Source: Clostridia bacterium (GTDB lineage Bacteria > Bacillota > Clostridia > Oscillospirales > Acutalibacteraceae). Taken from it: a stretch of DNA of 43,405 nt. Of the stretch, positions 30,855 to 40,518 are shown in pieces. The position numbers and the translations under genes are program-made. Location: NCBI GenBank assembly GCA_017423825.1, contig JAFPCP010000033.1:1-43405 (forward strand), in the 5' to 3' direction. Every line of letters begins with the position of its first letter. Position 1 is the stretch's first letter. The notes beneath the pieces were generated by a model. It was given only the letters and a program-made list of their open reading frames with translations, had not been told where the DNA came from and searched no databases.

Positions 30855-31820
30855 TTAAAGCGTTCCCGCCTTGAATTGGTCGGCAAACCACACGTTCGGT
30901 AGCGTGAACTCGCGTCCGTTGAGATAAGCGAGCTCCCCTGCGGGGGTGGTGAAATCGAATTTTAGCCGATAGGAACAAAGTGCCTGTTTGGTGAAGCCGG
31001 TCCCTTTGTTTTGGGCATTAGAGCCATATTTGCCGTCTCCCAATAAGGGGTGGCCGATGCTTGCCATGTGAGCACGGATTTGATGTGTTCGACCGGTCAG
31101 CAGATGGATTTCCAGCAGAGAGAGGGCGTCCTGTTCTGCCAGCACGCGGTAACGGGTGCGGATGGTGCGTGCCCCTTGCTTGGCTTTGTCCGATATATAC
31201 ACGCGGTTTTGCTTTTCGTTTTTTTCCAAAAATCCCTCTAACGTATCGCTTTGCCGTGGCATATGTCCATGCACGATGCACAGATAATATTTTTGGATTT
31301 CCCGATTTTTTAACTTTTCATTGAGAATACGTAAGGCGACGGCGGTTTTTGCAGCGATAACAATGCCGCTTGTATTGCGGTCGATGCGGTTGACCAATGC
31401 CGGTGCAAAACTGGCTTCGTTGGCGGGGTCGTATGCTCCCTTTTCATACAAATACCGTTGCACCCGAAAAATCAGTGTGTCGGTAAATTCTTTGTCATCG
31501 GGATGCACCAAAAGACCAGCTTTTTTATTCAATAAAAGCAGGTGTTCATCCTCGTATACAATATCCAACTGGCGGGATGCGTGCATGAATTCATAGGTCG
31601 GGGGCGCTGTTTGCAGGGTATCTTCCGGCAAAAACAGCGTTAGCACATCCCCCTCTTCCAGACGGTCGGAGATGGTGCATCGACGGCCGTTGCGGCGGAT
31701 ATCTTTTTTGCGAATCGCTTTATACAGAAGCGATGCGGGCAACTGGTGGTAGGTTTTTGTGAGGAATTTATCCAGCCGTTGCCCGGCGTCGTTTTGGGCT
31801 ATGACGAGGGTGGTTTTCAT
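30855..31820 (-). CDS. RluA-family pseudouridine synthase
   Basis: A 321-residue RNA-modifying enzyme. An N-terminal S4 RNA-binding domain (QRLDKFLTKTYHQLP, then AIRKKDIRRNGRRC) is followed by the catalytic domain. The catalytic Asp is in VNRIDRNTSGIVIAAK, a variant of HRLDRDTSG. GRTHQIRAHMASIGHPLLGD is the family signature. Members of the RluC/RluD branch isomerise uridines in 23S rRNA; the target here is not determinable. The ATG at 31820 has AGGAGG 6-7 nt upstream. It is divergent from radC. Confidence 0.93.
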   Translation of the reverse strand: MKTTLVIAQNDAGQRLDKFLTKTYHQLPASLLYKAIRKKDIRRNGRRCTISDRLEEGDVLTLFLPEDTLQTAPPTYEFMHASRQLDIVYEDEHLLLLNKKAGLLVHPDDKEFTDTLIFRVQRYLYEKGAYDPANEASFAPALVNRIDRNTSGIVIAAKTAVALRILNEKLKNREIQKYYLCIVHGHMPRQSDTLEGFLEKNEKQNRVYISDKAKQGARTIRTRYRVLAEQDALSLLEIHLLTGRTHQIRAHMASIGHPLLGDGKYGSNAQNKGTGFTKQALCSYRLKFDFTTPAGELAYLNGREFTLPNVWFADQFKAGTL

Positions 31821-31908
31821 AGAAGCCTCCTGTGCTTGAAATTCTTTACAATCCGGAACAAATGTGGTAGTATAAAAGAGAACAAAATGTCCGAAAGGAG
31901 GGATGGTT

Positions 31909-32685
31909 TTGCCGAAAAAGAAAGAGTCGTCTGCGGCGAAAATTCCCCATCAGGGACACCGCCAACGGCTGAAAGACCGATTCCTCAAAAACGGATTGGA
32001 TGCGCTGAACGGCCATGAGGTTTTGGAGTTGTTGCTCTTTTATGCTCTGCCCTATCGAAACACCAACGGTCTTGGACATTCGTTGGAGCGGGATTTCGGC
32101 AGTTTGGTGAACGTGTTGGATGCGAATTATGCCGATTTAGTGAATGTGGACGGTGTCACGCCGCATGTGGCCACCTTGCTGACCTTATGTGGGCAGATTG
32201 CCCATCGCTATCAAAAGGAAAAATATGAACTGGGTGACCAGTTGTATAACACCACACGTGTTGGTCGGTATGTGCTGCCCTTTTTCTTTGGAAAAAAGGA
32301 AGAATCGGTGATGCTCATATCCATGGACAACCGGCGCAAGGTGCTCAACGCCACTCGCGTTTTTGAGGGCAGTGTCAACTCGGCGCGGTTTAATTTTCGC
32401 ACTGCCGTGCAACAGGCGTTGCGGGATAACGCCACCACCGTGGTGTTGGCACACAATCACCCCAACGGCTTTGCCATCCCGTCCCAGGCGGACATTGCCA
32501 CCACGCACAATTTTATGCAAGTGCTGAAACTCATGGACATCCAATTGGTTGACCATTTGGTGGTGGCAGAGGATGATTTTGTGTCTATGGCGGATTCTAA
32601 AGAAACGGCGTTTATGTTTACAACAACGCATCCGGAGGCGCTTGCCACGGCACAAGAGCAGAAAGTGGCAGATACGCACCGTTAA
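31909..32685 (+). CDS. radC: RadC family protein (JAMM/MPN+ domain)
   Basis: A 258-residue protein with a helix-hairpin-helix-like N-terminus (LNGHEVLELLLFYALPYRNT, VDGVTPHVATLL) and a C-terminal JAMM metal site: HNHPNGFAIPSQAD, with H-x-H and S-x2-D intact. RadC is not required for DNA repair in the way once thought, and its function is uncertain. The start is probably TTG at 31909: AAAGGAGGG is immediately next to ATG 31903 (no spacing) but 7 nt from this TTG. It is followed by the DUF5662-like gene after 56 bp containing a hairpin. Confidence 0.9.
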   Translation: MPKKKESSAAKIPHQGHRQRLKDRFLKNGLDALNGHEVLELLLFYALPYRNTNGLGHSLERDFGSLVNVLDANYADLVNVDGVTPHVATLLTLCGQIAHRYQKEKYELGDQLYNTTRVGRYVLPFFFGKKEESVMLISMDNRRKVLNATRVFEGSVNSARFNFRTAVQQALRDNATTVVLAHNHPNGFAIPSQADIATTHNFMQVLKLMDIQLVDHLVVAEDDFVSMADSKETAFMFTTTHPEALATAQEQKVADTHR

Positions 32686-32708
32686 CAAGGCCATTTTAGC
32701 ATATTGTG

Positions 32709-32727
32709 CGACGGTTTTCAACCGTCG
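32709..32727 (+). promoter_or_regulatory. Hairpin abutting the ribosome binding site of the DUF5662-like gene
   Basis: CGACGGTT-TTC-AACCGTCG, a perfect 8-bp stem with a 3-nt loop, ends one base before the AAAGGAG site. No T run follows, so it is not a terminator. It could be a processing or stability element between radC and the next gene. Confidence 0.4.
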
Positions 32728-32741
32728 AAAGGAGAGTTTTC

Positions 32742-33278
32742 ATGCATGCGTTTCGTCATTTCTGCACGATTACGAAACACCGACATAGGGTTATTTACCA
32801 TTGTTTCCGTGCCGGCATCGGTTGGCAGGGGCTGTTTCACGACCTGTCGAAATATACACCGGCGGAGTTTTGGGTGGGGGCGCGCTATTATCAGGGTATG
32901 CGTAGCCCCAATGAGGTGGAGCGCGTGGAAAAGGGATATTCTGCCGCATGGCTACACCACAAAGGGCGGAACAAACACCATTTTGAATATTGGACGGATT
33001 ACAGCCCGGTAAGCAAACGAGTGGAGCCGGTGAAGATGCCGCTGCGCTACGTGGTAGAGATGTTTTGCGACCGGGTAGCGGCCAGCAAGATTTATCAGGG
33101 GGCGGCGTATACACCGCAACATCCGCTGAATTATTTTTTGCGCGGCAAGCAACGCCGCGTTGTGCATCCTGCGACGTCGGATTTGCTGGAAAGTTGGTTG
33201 CGCATGTTGGCACAGCAGGGAGAAGATGCCGTGTTTGCCCACATCCGCGCGTTGGATAAGCGAGCGGACTATGAATGA
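32742..33278 (+). CDS. DUF5662-like protein with HD-type metal motif
   Basis: A 178-residue protein. Histidine/aspartate clusters at HDLSKYTPAEFW (residues ~31-42), HHKGRNKHHFEYW and EMFCDRVAAS resemble an HD-domain phosphohydrolase metal site, and the layout matches what I recall of DUF5662. Substrate unknown. The ATG at 32742 has AAAGGAG 7 nt upstream; a longer frame from 32706 would overlap the hairpin and is unlikely. It lies downstream of radC and 154 bp upstream of addB. Confidence 0.8.
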   Translation: MHAFRHFCTITKHRHRVIYHCFRAGIGWQGLFHDLSKYTPAEFWVGARYYQGMRSPNEVERVEKGYSAAWLHHKGRNKHHFEYWTDYSPVSKRVEPVKMPLRYVVEMFCDRVAASKIYQGAAYTPQHPLNYFLRGKQRRVVHPATSDLLESWLRMLAQQGEDAVFAHIRALDKRADYE

Positions 33279-33432
33279 TATAAATGCTGCTCGACAGTTG
33301 TGCTGCCAAGTGGCATTTCTTGCTTATGTATAAATTCTTTTCGGTATGCGGGCGATGGCTTGCAAAAGTGTGGTCTTTTGTCGGCATCTGGTATAGGCTT
33401 TTTTATGACAGAAAAAAAGGAGTGTGAACCAT

Positions 33433-36400
33433 ATGGAGAAGAAATGGCATCTATTACTCGGTCGCGCGGGCAGCGGTAAGAGCCATTGCGTTTTCGAGCG
33501 TTTGACTGCTCTTGCGCGCGCAGACAAAACGCCGCTCATACTCCTTGTGCCGGAACAATACTCCTTTGAAAGTGAACGCACGCTATTATTGCGATTGGGC
33601 GCTGAGCAAGCGGCGCGTATACAGGTGTTGAGTTTCTCTCGGTTGGCGGACGTGGTGTTTCGGCAGACGGGTGGTCTGGCGAGCGAGCAAATGGACGACG
33701 GCACCCGCGCGTTGCTTATGAGCCGCGCGTTGGAACAGGTCGCCGCCATCCGGCAGGACGATGGCAGCGCTATGGCTGGTCTGCGTCCGCATATGGCGGT
33801 TCAGGGCGCGTATGTGGAGCAGTTGTTGGCTTTGTGGGAGGAAATGAAACAGTGCGCCATTCCCACGGATGCGTTGGAGCGGGCCGCGACAGAATTGGAG
33901 GCGCGGGGCGACAGCGTGAAAAACGGCCTGTTACAGGAAAAAACAGCGGATTTATACCGTGTGTTTACCGCCTATGAAGGGCTTGTCAAACATACGGGGT
34001 TAGAGGACGTGGAGCCGCTTTGCCGGTTGGCAGAGCGTTTGCCGGATAGCTCTTTGCCGGATGGCGCGTATATATTTGTGGATGGGTTTAAGGGCTTCAC
34101 CATGCCGGAATATATGGTTCTGGAACGGTTGTTGCCTCGAGTTCAAGAGATGACGGTGGCTTTGTGTACCGACACCCCCGGCAAACAATGGCCCGGGGTA
34201 TCGGCGGATGCTTGCCGTCGGGAATATCCCCTGTTTGCTCCGGTGACCGACACGGTGCGCGCTCTGCAAGAGATGGCCGCACGCCATGGCGGCTGCTGGG
34301 AATTGGAACTGTTGGATGAAAACCATCGTGCCGCCGAGCCGGCCTTGGCTGCGCTGGAAGCGGGGCTATATTCCCCCATGCCGACGGTATTTGAAGGGGA
34401 CGCGTCCGCGGTGACCGTGACGCCTTGCGAGGACGTATACGAAGAATGTGCCTATGTGGCACGCTGCATTCGGCGGTTGTTGCGGCAGGAAGGGTATCGA
34501 TGTCGTGACATTGTCGTGACAGCCCGTGATTTGAGCCCCTATCAGGGGCTTTTGCAGGATGCGTTGGAGGCGGCCAATATACCCTGTTATATGGACGCGC
34601 GTCAGGACCTGCTCAGCGAGCCATTGGTGGTGTATGTTCGCGCGGCCCTGCGGCTGGCGGTTGGCGGTTGGCGTACCGAGGAAATATGGCGACTTCTCAA
34701 AACCGATTTAACACCGCTCAGTCCGGTAGATATCGCTCAGTTAGAGAATTATGTGTATATGTGGCGTCTGGATGGTGCTCGTTGGGATAAGGAATGGACC
34801 GACCATCCGGATGGTCTGGACGCCAAGGTCACCCCACAATCTGCTTGTCGGCTGGCGGTGCTGAACGGCTGGCGGCGGCAGATTATCGAGCCGTTGCAAC
34901 GCTTGCGGCAGGCTATCCGCGGCAACCCTACCGGTCGTGCGTTTGCACAAGCAGTATATGATTATCTGGCGACGGATGATATGGTCGCCAAACAGGTGGC
35001 TGTGGCTTGCTCTCGGTTGGAACAACTGGCCGAACCGGTATTGGCGGCGCATGCGGCGCGGGTTTGGGAAGAATTGATAGACGTTCTTGATCGTTTTGCC
35101 GCGGCGCTGGGAGACCAGCGATTGCCGGCTTCGCGGTTGGAAGAATTGTTTGGTATGTTATGCGGACTGATGGATTTGGGCACCATCCCTAAAGGGTTGG
35201 ATGCGGTCACGGTCGGTGCCGCTGACCGTATGCGTTTTGCCGCGCCCCGTGCGGTGTTTGTCTTGGGTGCAAACGAAGGGGTTTTTCCGGCTTATCCGTC
35301 TATGGATGGGTTGCTCACGGATGAAGAGCGCACAGTTTGGGAAGAACTGGGACTGCGTTTGTCCGGAGATTTGCTGCACCGCTGTGTGGAGGAACGATAC
35401 TATGCCTACGTTGCCTTGTGTGCCCCCAGCCATCGTCTGACGGTCACCTATCATACGGCGGGTGAGGCGATGCCCTCTCCTTTGGTGGGGGCGATAGAAA
35501 CCATTCTGCCGCGGCACACGCGCGTACAGGCGCATATGGCCGACGGCGAAGACGCTGAAACAGAGGGGGAGATGTTTGCCTGTCTGGCACAAACGTACCA
35601 ACAGGACACATCGGTCAAGGCGACCCTGAAACAGGTGCTGCGCGAGCGTCCCGCGTACGAGGCGCGTTTGGCGGCGTTACACCGTGCGGTGTACGCAACC
35701 CCGTTCCACCTGGAAGATACACAGACAGCACAGCGGTTATACGGTCGTGATTTGTGCCTGTCTGCGAGTCAAACAGAGACCTTTTACCGGTGTCATTTTG
35801 CATATTTTTGCCGGTATGGGTTACAGGTGCGTCCGCGAGCTGTGGCGCAGGTGGATGCGGCAGCCTTCGGCACCGTCGTGCACCACGTGATGGAGACGCT
35901 GTTGCCGCAATATACAGCCCCCGAGGGCTTGCTGGATGCTTTGCGTGCACGCAAAGAGGATGACGAAAATGCTATACAAGCGGATTTGATGGCGCGGTTG
36001 CAGACGGACGTACAGGCCTGTGTGGATGCGTATCTGCGCGAACACATGGGCGGCGCCGAGGGAAAAAGCGGGCGCTTTCTATATCAAATGGGGCTTGCCC
36101 AACGTTCGGCTTGCAACATGCTGTGGCACACCGTGATGGAACTGCGGCAAGGGCGCTTCAAACCCGCGGATTTCGAATTGGCCATCTACCCGGAGGAGGA
36201 GTCTCGACCAGATGGCGGTGTGTTGTCGTTGCGAGTGCCTTTCTCGCAGGGCAGTATTCAGTTGCGCGGTAAGGTGGACCGGGTGGATTTGTTTGTGCGG
36301 GAGGATGGCAGCGCTTTTGCACGGGTGGTGGACTATAAAACCGGCACAAAAACCTTTGACTTGTACGAACTCACCGCTGGACTAAGCATGCAAATGCTGT

Positions 36401-36936
36401 TGTATTTGTTTATTGTGTGTGACAACAGCGCACGGTATGTGGAGGAGGGGCAAGTTGTGTCTCCGGCGGGTGTGTTGTATCACCCGTTGTCGGACCTCGT
36501 GGTCAAACGAGGAGAATCCTTGCAAGAGAAACAACTGAAATCCATGCGCATGAGCGGACTGGTGCTGGACGAGCCGTCGGTGATTCTGGCGATGGAGCCG
36601 GAAGGGCAAAAACACTTTATTCCGGCGGCATTGGATGCCAAGGGGCAGCCCAAGGGAGACGTCGTGAGCGCGTCTCAGTTTGCTTTGCTGCGAGGTGTCG
36701 TGGAGCAATTGCTCGTGCAGATGGGCGAAAACTTATTGCAAGGTGATATCGAAGCTTGCCCGGTGCAGGTGAACGATCACTTGCCCTGTGAATATTGCGA
36801 TTATCGTGCGGTGTGCGCACGTGAGCCGGAGGATGCGGTGCGTGTTTTGGAAAAACGCTCCGCGAAGGCCGTGCTGGAAGAACTGGAAGAGGAAAAGGGG
36901 GTGTCCGAAGATGGCGCAGAGATGTTGGACGACTAA
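33433..36936 (+). CDS. addB: ATP-dependent helicase/nuclease subunit B
   Basis: A 1167-residue subunit of the AddAB double-strand break processing complex, the Firmicute counterpart of RecBCD. Residues 10-17 are the Walker A GRAGSGKS. The C-terminal RecB-like nuclease carries VVDYKTGTKTFD and a following Q (GLSMQ). Four cysteines that hold the 4Fe-4S cluster are in place: one in FYRCHFAYFC (~785) and three in CEYCDYRAVC (~1118-1127). The ATG at 33433 has AAGGAG 10 nt upstream; the GTG at 33424 would be too close. It overlaps addA by 26 bp. It partners AddA to resect ends up to Chi. Confidence 0.96.
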   Translation: MEKKWHLLLGRAGSGKSHCVFERLTALARADKTPLILLVPEQYSFESERTLLLRLGAEQAARIQVLSFSRLADVVFRQTGGLASEQMDDGTRALLMSRALEQVAAIRQDDGSAMAGLRPHMAVQGAYVEQLLALWEEMKQCAIPTDALERAATELEARGDSVKNGLLQEKTADLYRVFTAYEGLVKHTGLEDVEPLCRLAERLPDSSLPDGAYIFVDGFKGFTMPEYMVLERLLPRVQEMTVALCTDTPGKQWPGVSADACRREYPLFAPVTDTVRALQEMAARHGGCWELELLDENHRAAEPALAALEAGLYSPMPTVFEGDASAVTVTPCEDVYEECAYVARCIRRLLRQEGYRCRDIVVTARDLSPYQGLLQDALEAANIPCYMDARQDLLSEPLVVYVRAALRLAVGGWRTEEIWRLLKTDLTPLSPVDIAQLENYVYMWRLDGARWDKEWTDHPDGLDAKVTPQSACRLAVLNGWRRQIIEPLQRLRQAIRGNPTGRAFAQAVYDYLATDDMVAKQVAVACSRLEQLAEPVLAAHAARVWEELIDVLDRFAAALGDQRLPASRLEELFGMLCGLMDLGTIPKGLDAVTVGAADRMRFAAPRAVFVLGANEGVFPAYPSMDGLLTDEERTVWEELGLRLSGDLLHRCVEERYYAYVALCAPSHRLTVTYHTAGEAMPSPLVGAIETILPRHTRVQAHMADGEDAETEGEMFACLAQTYQQDTSVKATLKQVLRERPAYEARLAALHRAVYATPFHLEDTQTAQRLYGRDLCLSASQTETFYRCHFAYFCRYGLQVRPRAVAQVDAAAFGTVVHHVMETLLPQYTAPEGLLDALRARKEDDENAIQADLMARLQTDVQACVDAYLREHMGGAEGKSGRFLYQMGLAQRSACNMLWHTVMELRQGRFKPADFELAIYPEEESRPDGGVLSLRVPFSQGSIQLRGKVDRVDLFVREDGSAFARVVDYKTGTKTFDLYELTAGLSMQMLLYLFIVCDNSARYVEEGQVVSPAGVLYHPLSDLVVKRGESLQEKQLKSMRMSGLVLDEPSVILAMEPEGQKHFIPAALDAKGQPKGDVVSASQFALLRGVVEQLLVQMGENLLQGDIEACPVQVNDHLPCEYCDYRAVCAREPEDAVRVLEKRSAKAVLEELEEEKGVSEDGAEMLDD

Positions 36937-39900
36937 GCAGTTGCAAAGCATCACCGCCCGTGGGGGCTCTGTGCTGGTTTCGGCGGCCGCCGGTTCCGGT
37001 AAGACGGCCGTGTTGGTCGAGCGGGTGATACAGCGCATTACGGACACACAGCATCCCGTGGATATCAATCGCTTGCTGATAGTCACCTACACGCGTGCTG
37101 CCGCCGCAGAGATGCGGCAACGCCTGTCGGCGGCTTTGTCGGAGAAAATTGCCGCAGAACCCGATAACATCCATTATCAAAGACAACAAATGTTGCTGCC
37201 CCAAGCGCGCATTTCCACCATCCACGGCTTTTGTGCCGGGTTGTTGCGTGAGCAGGCGGGGCGTGCCGGCTTGCCCATCGGATTTCGTGTTGCGGAAGAG
37301 GCCCAGACCAACCTATTGTCTGTCCAGGCTTTGGAGGAAGTGTTGGAGGAAAGTTACCGTCGGCGTGAGTCGGCTTTTCTGTCTTTGGCCTTTCAACTTA
37401 ATTCCCAACGCGACGATAGAGGCTTGCGCGAGGCGGTGAAGACCGCCTATGACTTCATGCAGGCGCAACCCTTCCCGGAGCGTTGGTTGCGTAACCAGAT
37501 AGACGCCTATACGGCTGTTTGCCCTTTGGAGAAAACAGCTTGGATTGCGCCGCTGTTGCGTGAGGTGTGTTTCTTGTTACACGGCGCGATACATTTCACA
37601 GATTTAGCGTTGGACGCGGCGTCAGAGGGATTGGATGTGTACCGCGATGTGTTGAAATTAGACCGATTGCAATTGAAGTCGTTGCTCGCGACGATACAAC
37701 CTGAAAACGAAGCGGACCGATACGGATACGCCGATATGGTAGCTGCTTTGTCGGGATTTTCGTTCGCGCGGTTGCCGGCTGCGCGCGGGAAAGACACCGC
37801 CTTACAGGAAGGTAAGGAGCGCGTCAAAGCCTTGCGCGAAAAGGTCAAAAAGAGAGTGACAAAAGCCAAAGAGTTGTTATCCAACGAGGACGAGGCAGCC
37901 TGCCGTCTGGATTTGGCTGCGATGGCTCCTTTGGTGGAGGCATTGGGCGATTTGGTGGGCCGATATACGGCGCGTTTCAAGCAACTCAAACGGGAACAGC
38001 GGTTGTTGGATTACGGGGATTTAGAGCACGAATGCCTACGGCTGTTATTGGATGCAGAAACCGGACAGCGCACCCCGTTGGCGGTGCAGTTGGCCGAAAC
38101 GTTCGATGAAATCATGGTGGACGAATACCAGGACACCAATGCCGCGCAGGATGCGTTGTTTCAGGCGCTTTCTCGGCAGGGTGAGAACCTGTTCATGGTC
38201 GGCGACGTTAAACAGAGCATCTATGGGTTTCGACAGGCGATGCCGGAGATTTTCACCCGCCGTCGCACGAGTGCGGCCGCATTTGATCCGTCTGCGCCGC
38301 AATACCCAGCCTGCATCACGTTGGAAAACAATTTCCGCAGCCGGGAACAGGTGACGGATACGGTAAACTTTTTGTTCCGTCAGGTCATGCAGCCGGCGCT
38401 CGGCGGGGTTAGCTATGACCAACAAGAGGCGCTGGTCTGTTCGGCATCTTATCCGCCGTGCGACACGGCGGACACCGAATGGCTGTTGATCGACCAGGAG
38501 CAAAGCGAATCCTCTGTTTCTTTGGAAACGGCGGAGGTTGTCGCCATCGCCGAGCGCATTCAGCAGCTGATGGAAGAGATGACCGTCAAAGATGGCGATG
38601 GGGTGCGCCCGCTCGCGTATCGCGACATTTGCATCCTTTTACGGCAACGCAAACACATCCGCCTGTTTGCAAAAGAACTCAACCGCCTGGGCATCCCGAT
38701 CGGTGCGGAGGGCAGCGATTCGCTGCTTTCTTCGGTGGAGGTGCAGACGGTATTATCTTTGTTGCGAATAGTGGACAATCCGTTGCGGGACGTCGAATGG
38801 GCCGCGGTGATGCTGTCGCCTTTATATGGCTTCACCCCCGATGCGTTGGCGCATATTCGACTGATGGGGGGTAAAAAAACACCCCTGTATACGGCGCTTG
38901 GACAGGTGGCGGCGAATTCGCAAGAGCCTTTGGCAGACTTATGCAAGGGATTGTTGCAGGATGTAGCCCGTTTGCGCACGTTGGCTGTATCTTTGCCGGC
39001 TGACCGTTTGTTGGAACGCATATACCGTGAGATGGGCATAGAGGCGCTGTTTTCCGCGTGCCCCGGCGGACGGCAAAAGGTAGCCAATCTATATCAATTA
39101 GACCGAGTCGCCCGTCAGTTTGAACAGGGTGGGTTCCGCGGTTTGTCCGCCTTTATGCGCTATGTGGATCGTTTAGAAGAGCAGGGGAAAGACCTGCCCG
39201 CCGGCAATACCGCCAGCCAGGATGGGGTTCGTTTGATGACCGTGCACGGGTCTAAGGGGCTAGAATTCCCGGTGGTGATTTTGGCGCGATTGAACGTGCA
39301 GATGAGTCAGGAAGACAGAAAAGCCAGGCTTTTGTTCCATGCAACGGCGGGCATTGGTCTGCAACTGCGCGACGAAAAGGAAAACACCAAGCACAGCACC
39401 TTGCCGTTCGCCGGCGTGAAGTCTGCTCGTCTGCAAGATGGTCGTGCGGAAGACTTACGGGTTTGGTATGTGGCGCTGACGCGGGCAAAGGAAAAACTAA
39501 TTTTGGTATATACCACCCGTTGTTTACAAAAGCAGTTGGCTGCATTGGAAGAAGCGTTGCCAATCGACACTCGTTTATCCCCGGACGGTGTGTTGTATGC
39601 CAATTCCCCGGGAGAATGGATGTTGATGGCGGCATTGCGGCACCCGGATTTTCTGCCATTTAGACAATCGCCCTCTCGCACGCGGAGTCTGTCTGCAAAT
39701 ACCGCTTGGCGGGTGGAAGTGTTGACGCCGCGCGACAAAGAGGATGCAGCGATTGATTCCTCGCATGTTGACACGGCATCTCCGGACGACGCGGTTTCCG
39801 CGGCTTTGCGGGAGCGATTGGCGTACACATACACCTATGCGCCCCTGGGCGCAGTGCCTGCTAAATTAGCGGCCTCACAGTTATCCCACGAGGCGATGAG

Positions 39901-40477
39901 TCGACAGTATATTGCGCAAAAACGACCGGCCTTTTTACAAAAAGAGGGAATGACCGCCACCCAGCGTGGTACGGCGCTGCATACCTTCATGCAGTTTGCG
40001 GATTATGCTCGCGCCGCCACGGATTTGATGGGAGAAATTGAGCGATTGGTACAGGCGGATTTCCTCACGCAAAGGCAAGCCACGGCGTTGCCAACAGAAA
40101 AAATCAATCGCTTCTTTGCGGGAGCTGTGTATGCACGCATGGCCGCGTCGCCGGATTGCCGGCGGGAATATTCCTTTGCGGTAACCGTGCCGGCAGGAGA
40201 GTTGACACCGTTGCAACCACCGCTGGATGCGGAGCCGGTGTTGGTACAGGGAATCGCCGACTGCGTGTTCCGCGAAGGCGATGGGTTGGTTTTGCTCGAT
40301 TATAAGACCGACCACGTGAAGGAATCGGCCGAGTTGGTGCAACGCTATCGGCAACAGATGCTTTTTTACAGCCGGGCGTTGGAAACGCTGCTCGGATTGC
40401 CTGTGAAAGAAGCGCTGTTGTATAGTTTCCACCTCGATTGCGGTGTGACGGTGGATATAACCGAAAAACAAGCATAA
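36911..40477 (+). CDS. addA: ATP-dependent helicase/nuclease subunit A
   Basis: A 1188-residue UvrD-like helicase with a C-terminal nuclease. Motifs: Walker A SAAAGSGKTAVLVERV (~24-39), YTRAAAAEMRQR, STIHGFC, IMVDEYQDTN near 402 (Walker B), VGDVKQSIYGFRQA, LMTVHGSKGLEFPVV, WYVALTRAKEKL and the nuclease VLLDYKTDHV near 1127-1136. The start at 36911 (MAQRCWTTKQLQSI) has AAAGGGGGTG 7 nt upstream and matches the family N-terminus; the longer frame from 36788 is AddB in another frame. Overlap with addB suggests coupled translation in a fixed ratio. A terminator follows. Confidence 0.96.
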   Translation: MAQRCWTTKQLQSITARGGSVLVSAAAGSGKTAVLVERVIQRITDTQHPVDINRLLIVTYTRAAAAEMRQRLSAALSEKIAAEPDNIHYQRQQMLLPQARISTIHGFCAGLLREQAGRAGLPIGFRVAEEAQTNLLSVQALEEVLEESYRRRESAFLSLAFQLNSQRDDRGLREAVKTAYDFMQAQPFPERWLRNQIDAYTAVCPLEKTAWIAPLLREVCFLLHGAIHFTDLALDAASEGLDVYRDVLKLDRLQLKSLLATIQPENEADRYGYADMVAALSGFSFARLPAARGKDTALQEGKERVKALREKVKKRVTKAKELLSNEDEAACRLDLAAMAPLVEALGDLVGRYTARFKQLKREQRLLDYGDLEHECLRLLLDAETGQRTPLAVQLAETFDEIMVDEYQDTNAAQDALFQALSRQGENLFMVGDVKQSIYGFRQAMPEIFTRRRTSAAAFDPSAPQYPACITLENNFRSREQVTDTVNFLFRQVMQPALGGVSYDQQEALVCSASYPPCDTADTEWLLIDQEQSESSVSLETAEVVAIAERIQQLMEEMTVKDGDGVRPLAYRDICILLRQRKHIRLFAKELNRLGIPIGAEGSDSLLSSVEVQTVLSLLRIVDNPLRDVEWAAVMLSPLYGFTPDALAHIRLMGGKKTPLYTALGQVAANSQEPLADLCKGLLQDVARLRTLAVSLPADRLLERIYREMGIEALFSACPGGRQKVANLYQLDRVARQFEQGGFRGLSAFMRYVDRLEEQGKDLPAGNTASQDGVRLMTVHGSKGLEFPVVILARLNVQMSQEDRKARLLFHATAGIGLQLRDEKENTKHSTLPFAGVKSARLQDGRAEDLRVWYVALTRAKEKLILVYTTRCLQKQLAALEEALPIDTRLSPDGVLYANSPGEWMLMAALRHPDFLPFRQSPSRTRSLSANTAWRVEVLTPRDKEDAAIDSSHVDTASPDDAVSAALRERLAYTYTYAPLGAVPAKLAASQLSHEAMSRQYIAQKRPAFLQKEGMTATQRGTALHTFMQFADYARAATDLMGEIERLVQADFLTQRQATALPTEKINRFFAGAVYARMAASPDCRREYSFAVTVPAGELTPLQPPLDAEPVLVQGIADCVFREGDGLVLLDYKTDHVKESAELVQRYRQQMLFYSRALETLLGLPVKEALLYSFHLDCGVTVDITEKQA

Positions 40478-40514
40478 AAAAAGGATACGCCCCATACGGG
40501 CGTATCCTTTTTTA
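40477..40514. terminator. Bidirectional intrinsic terminator between addA and argF
   Basis: AAAAAAGGATACGCCC pairs with GGGCGTATCCTTTTTT around a short loop, with T runs on both strands. It separates two convergent transcripts. Confidence 0.92.
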
Positions 40515-40518
40515 TACA

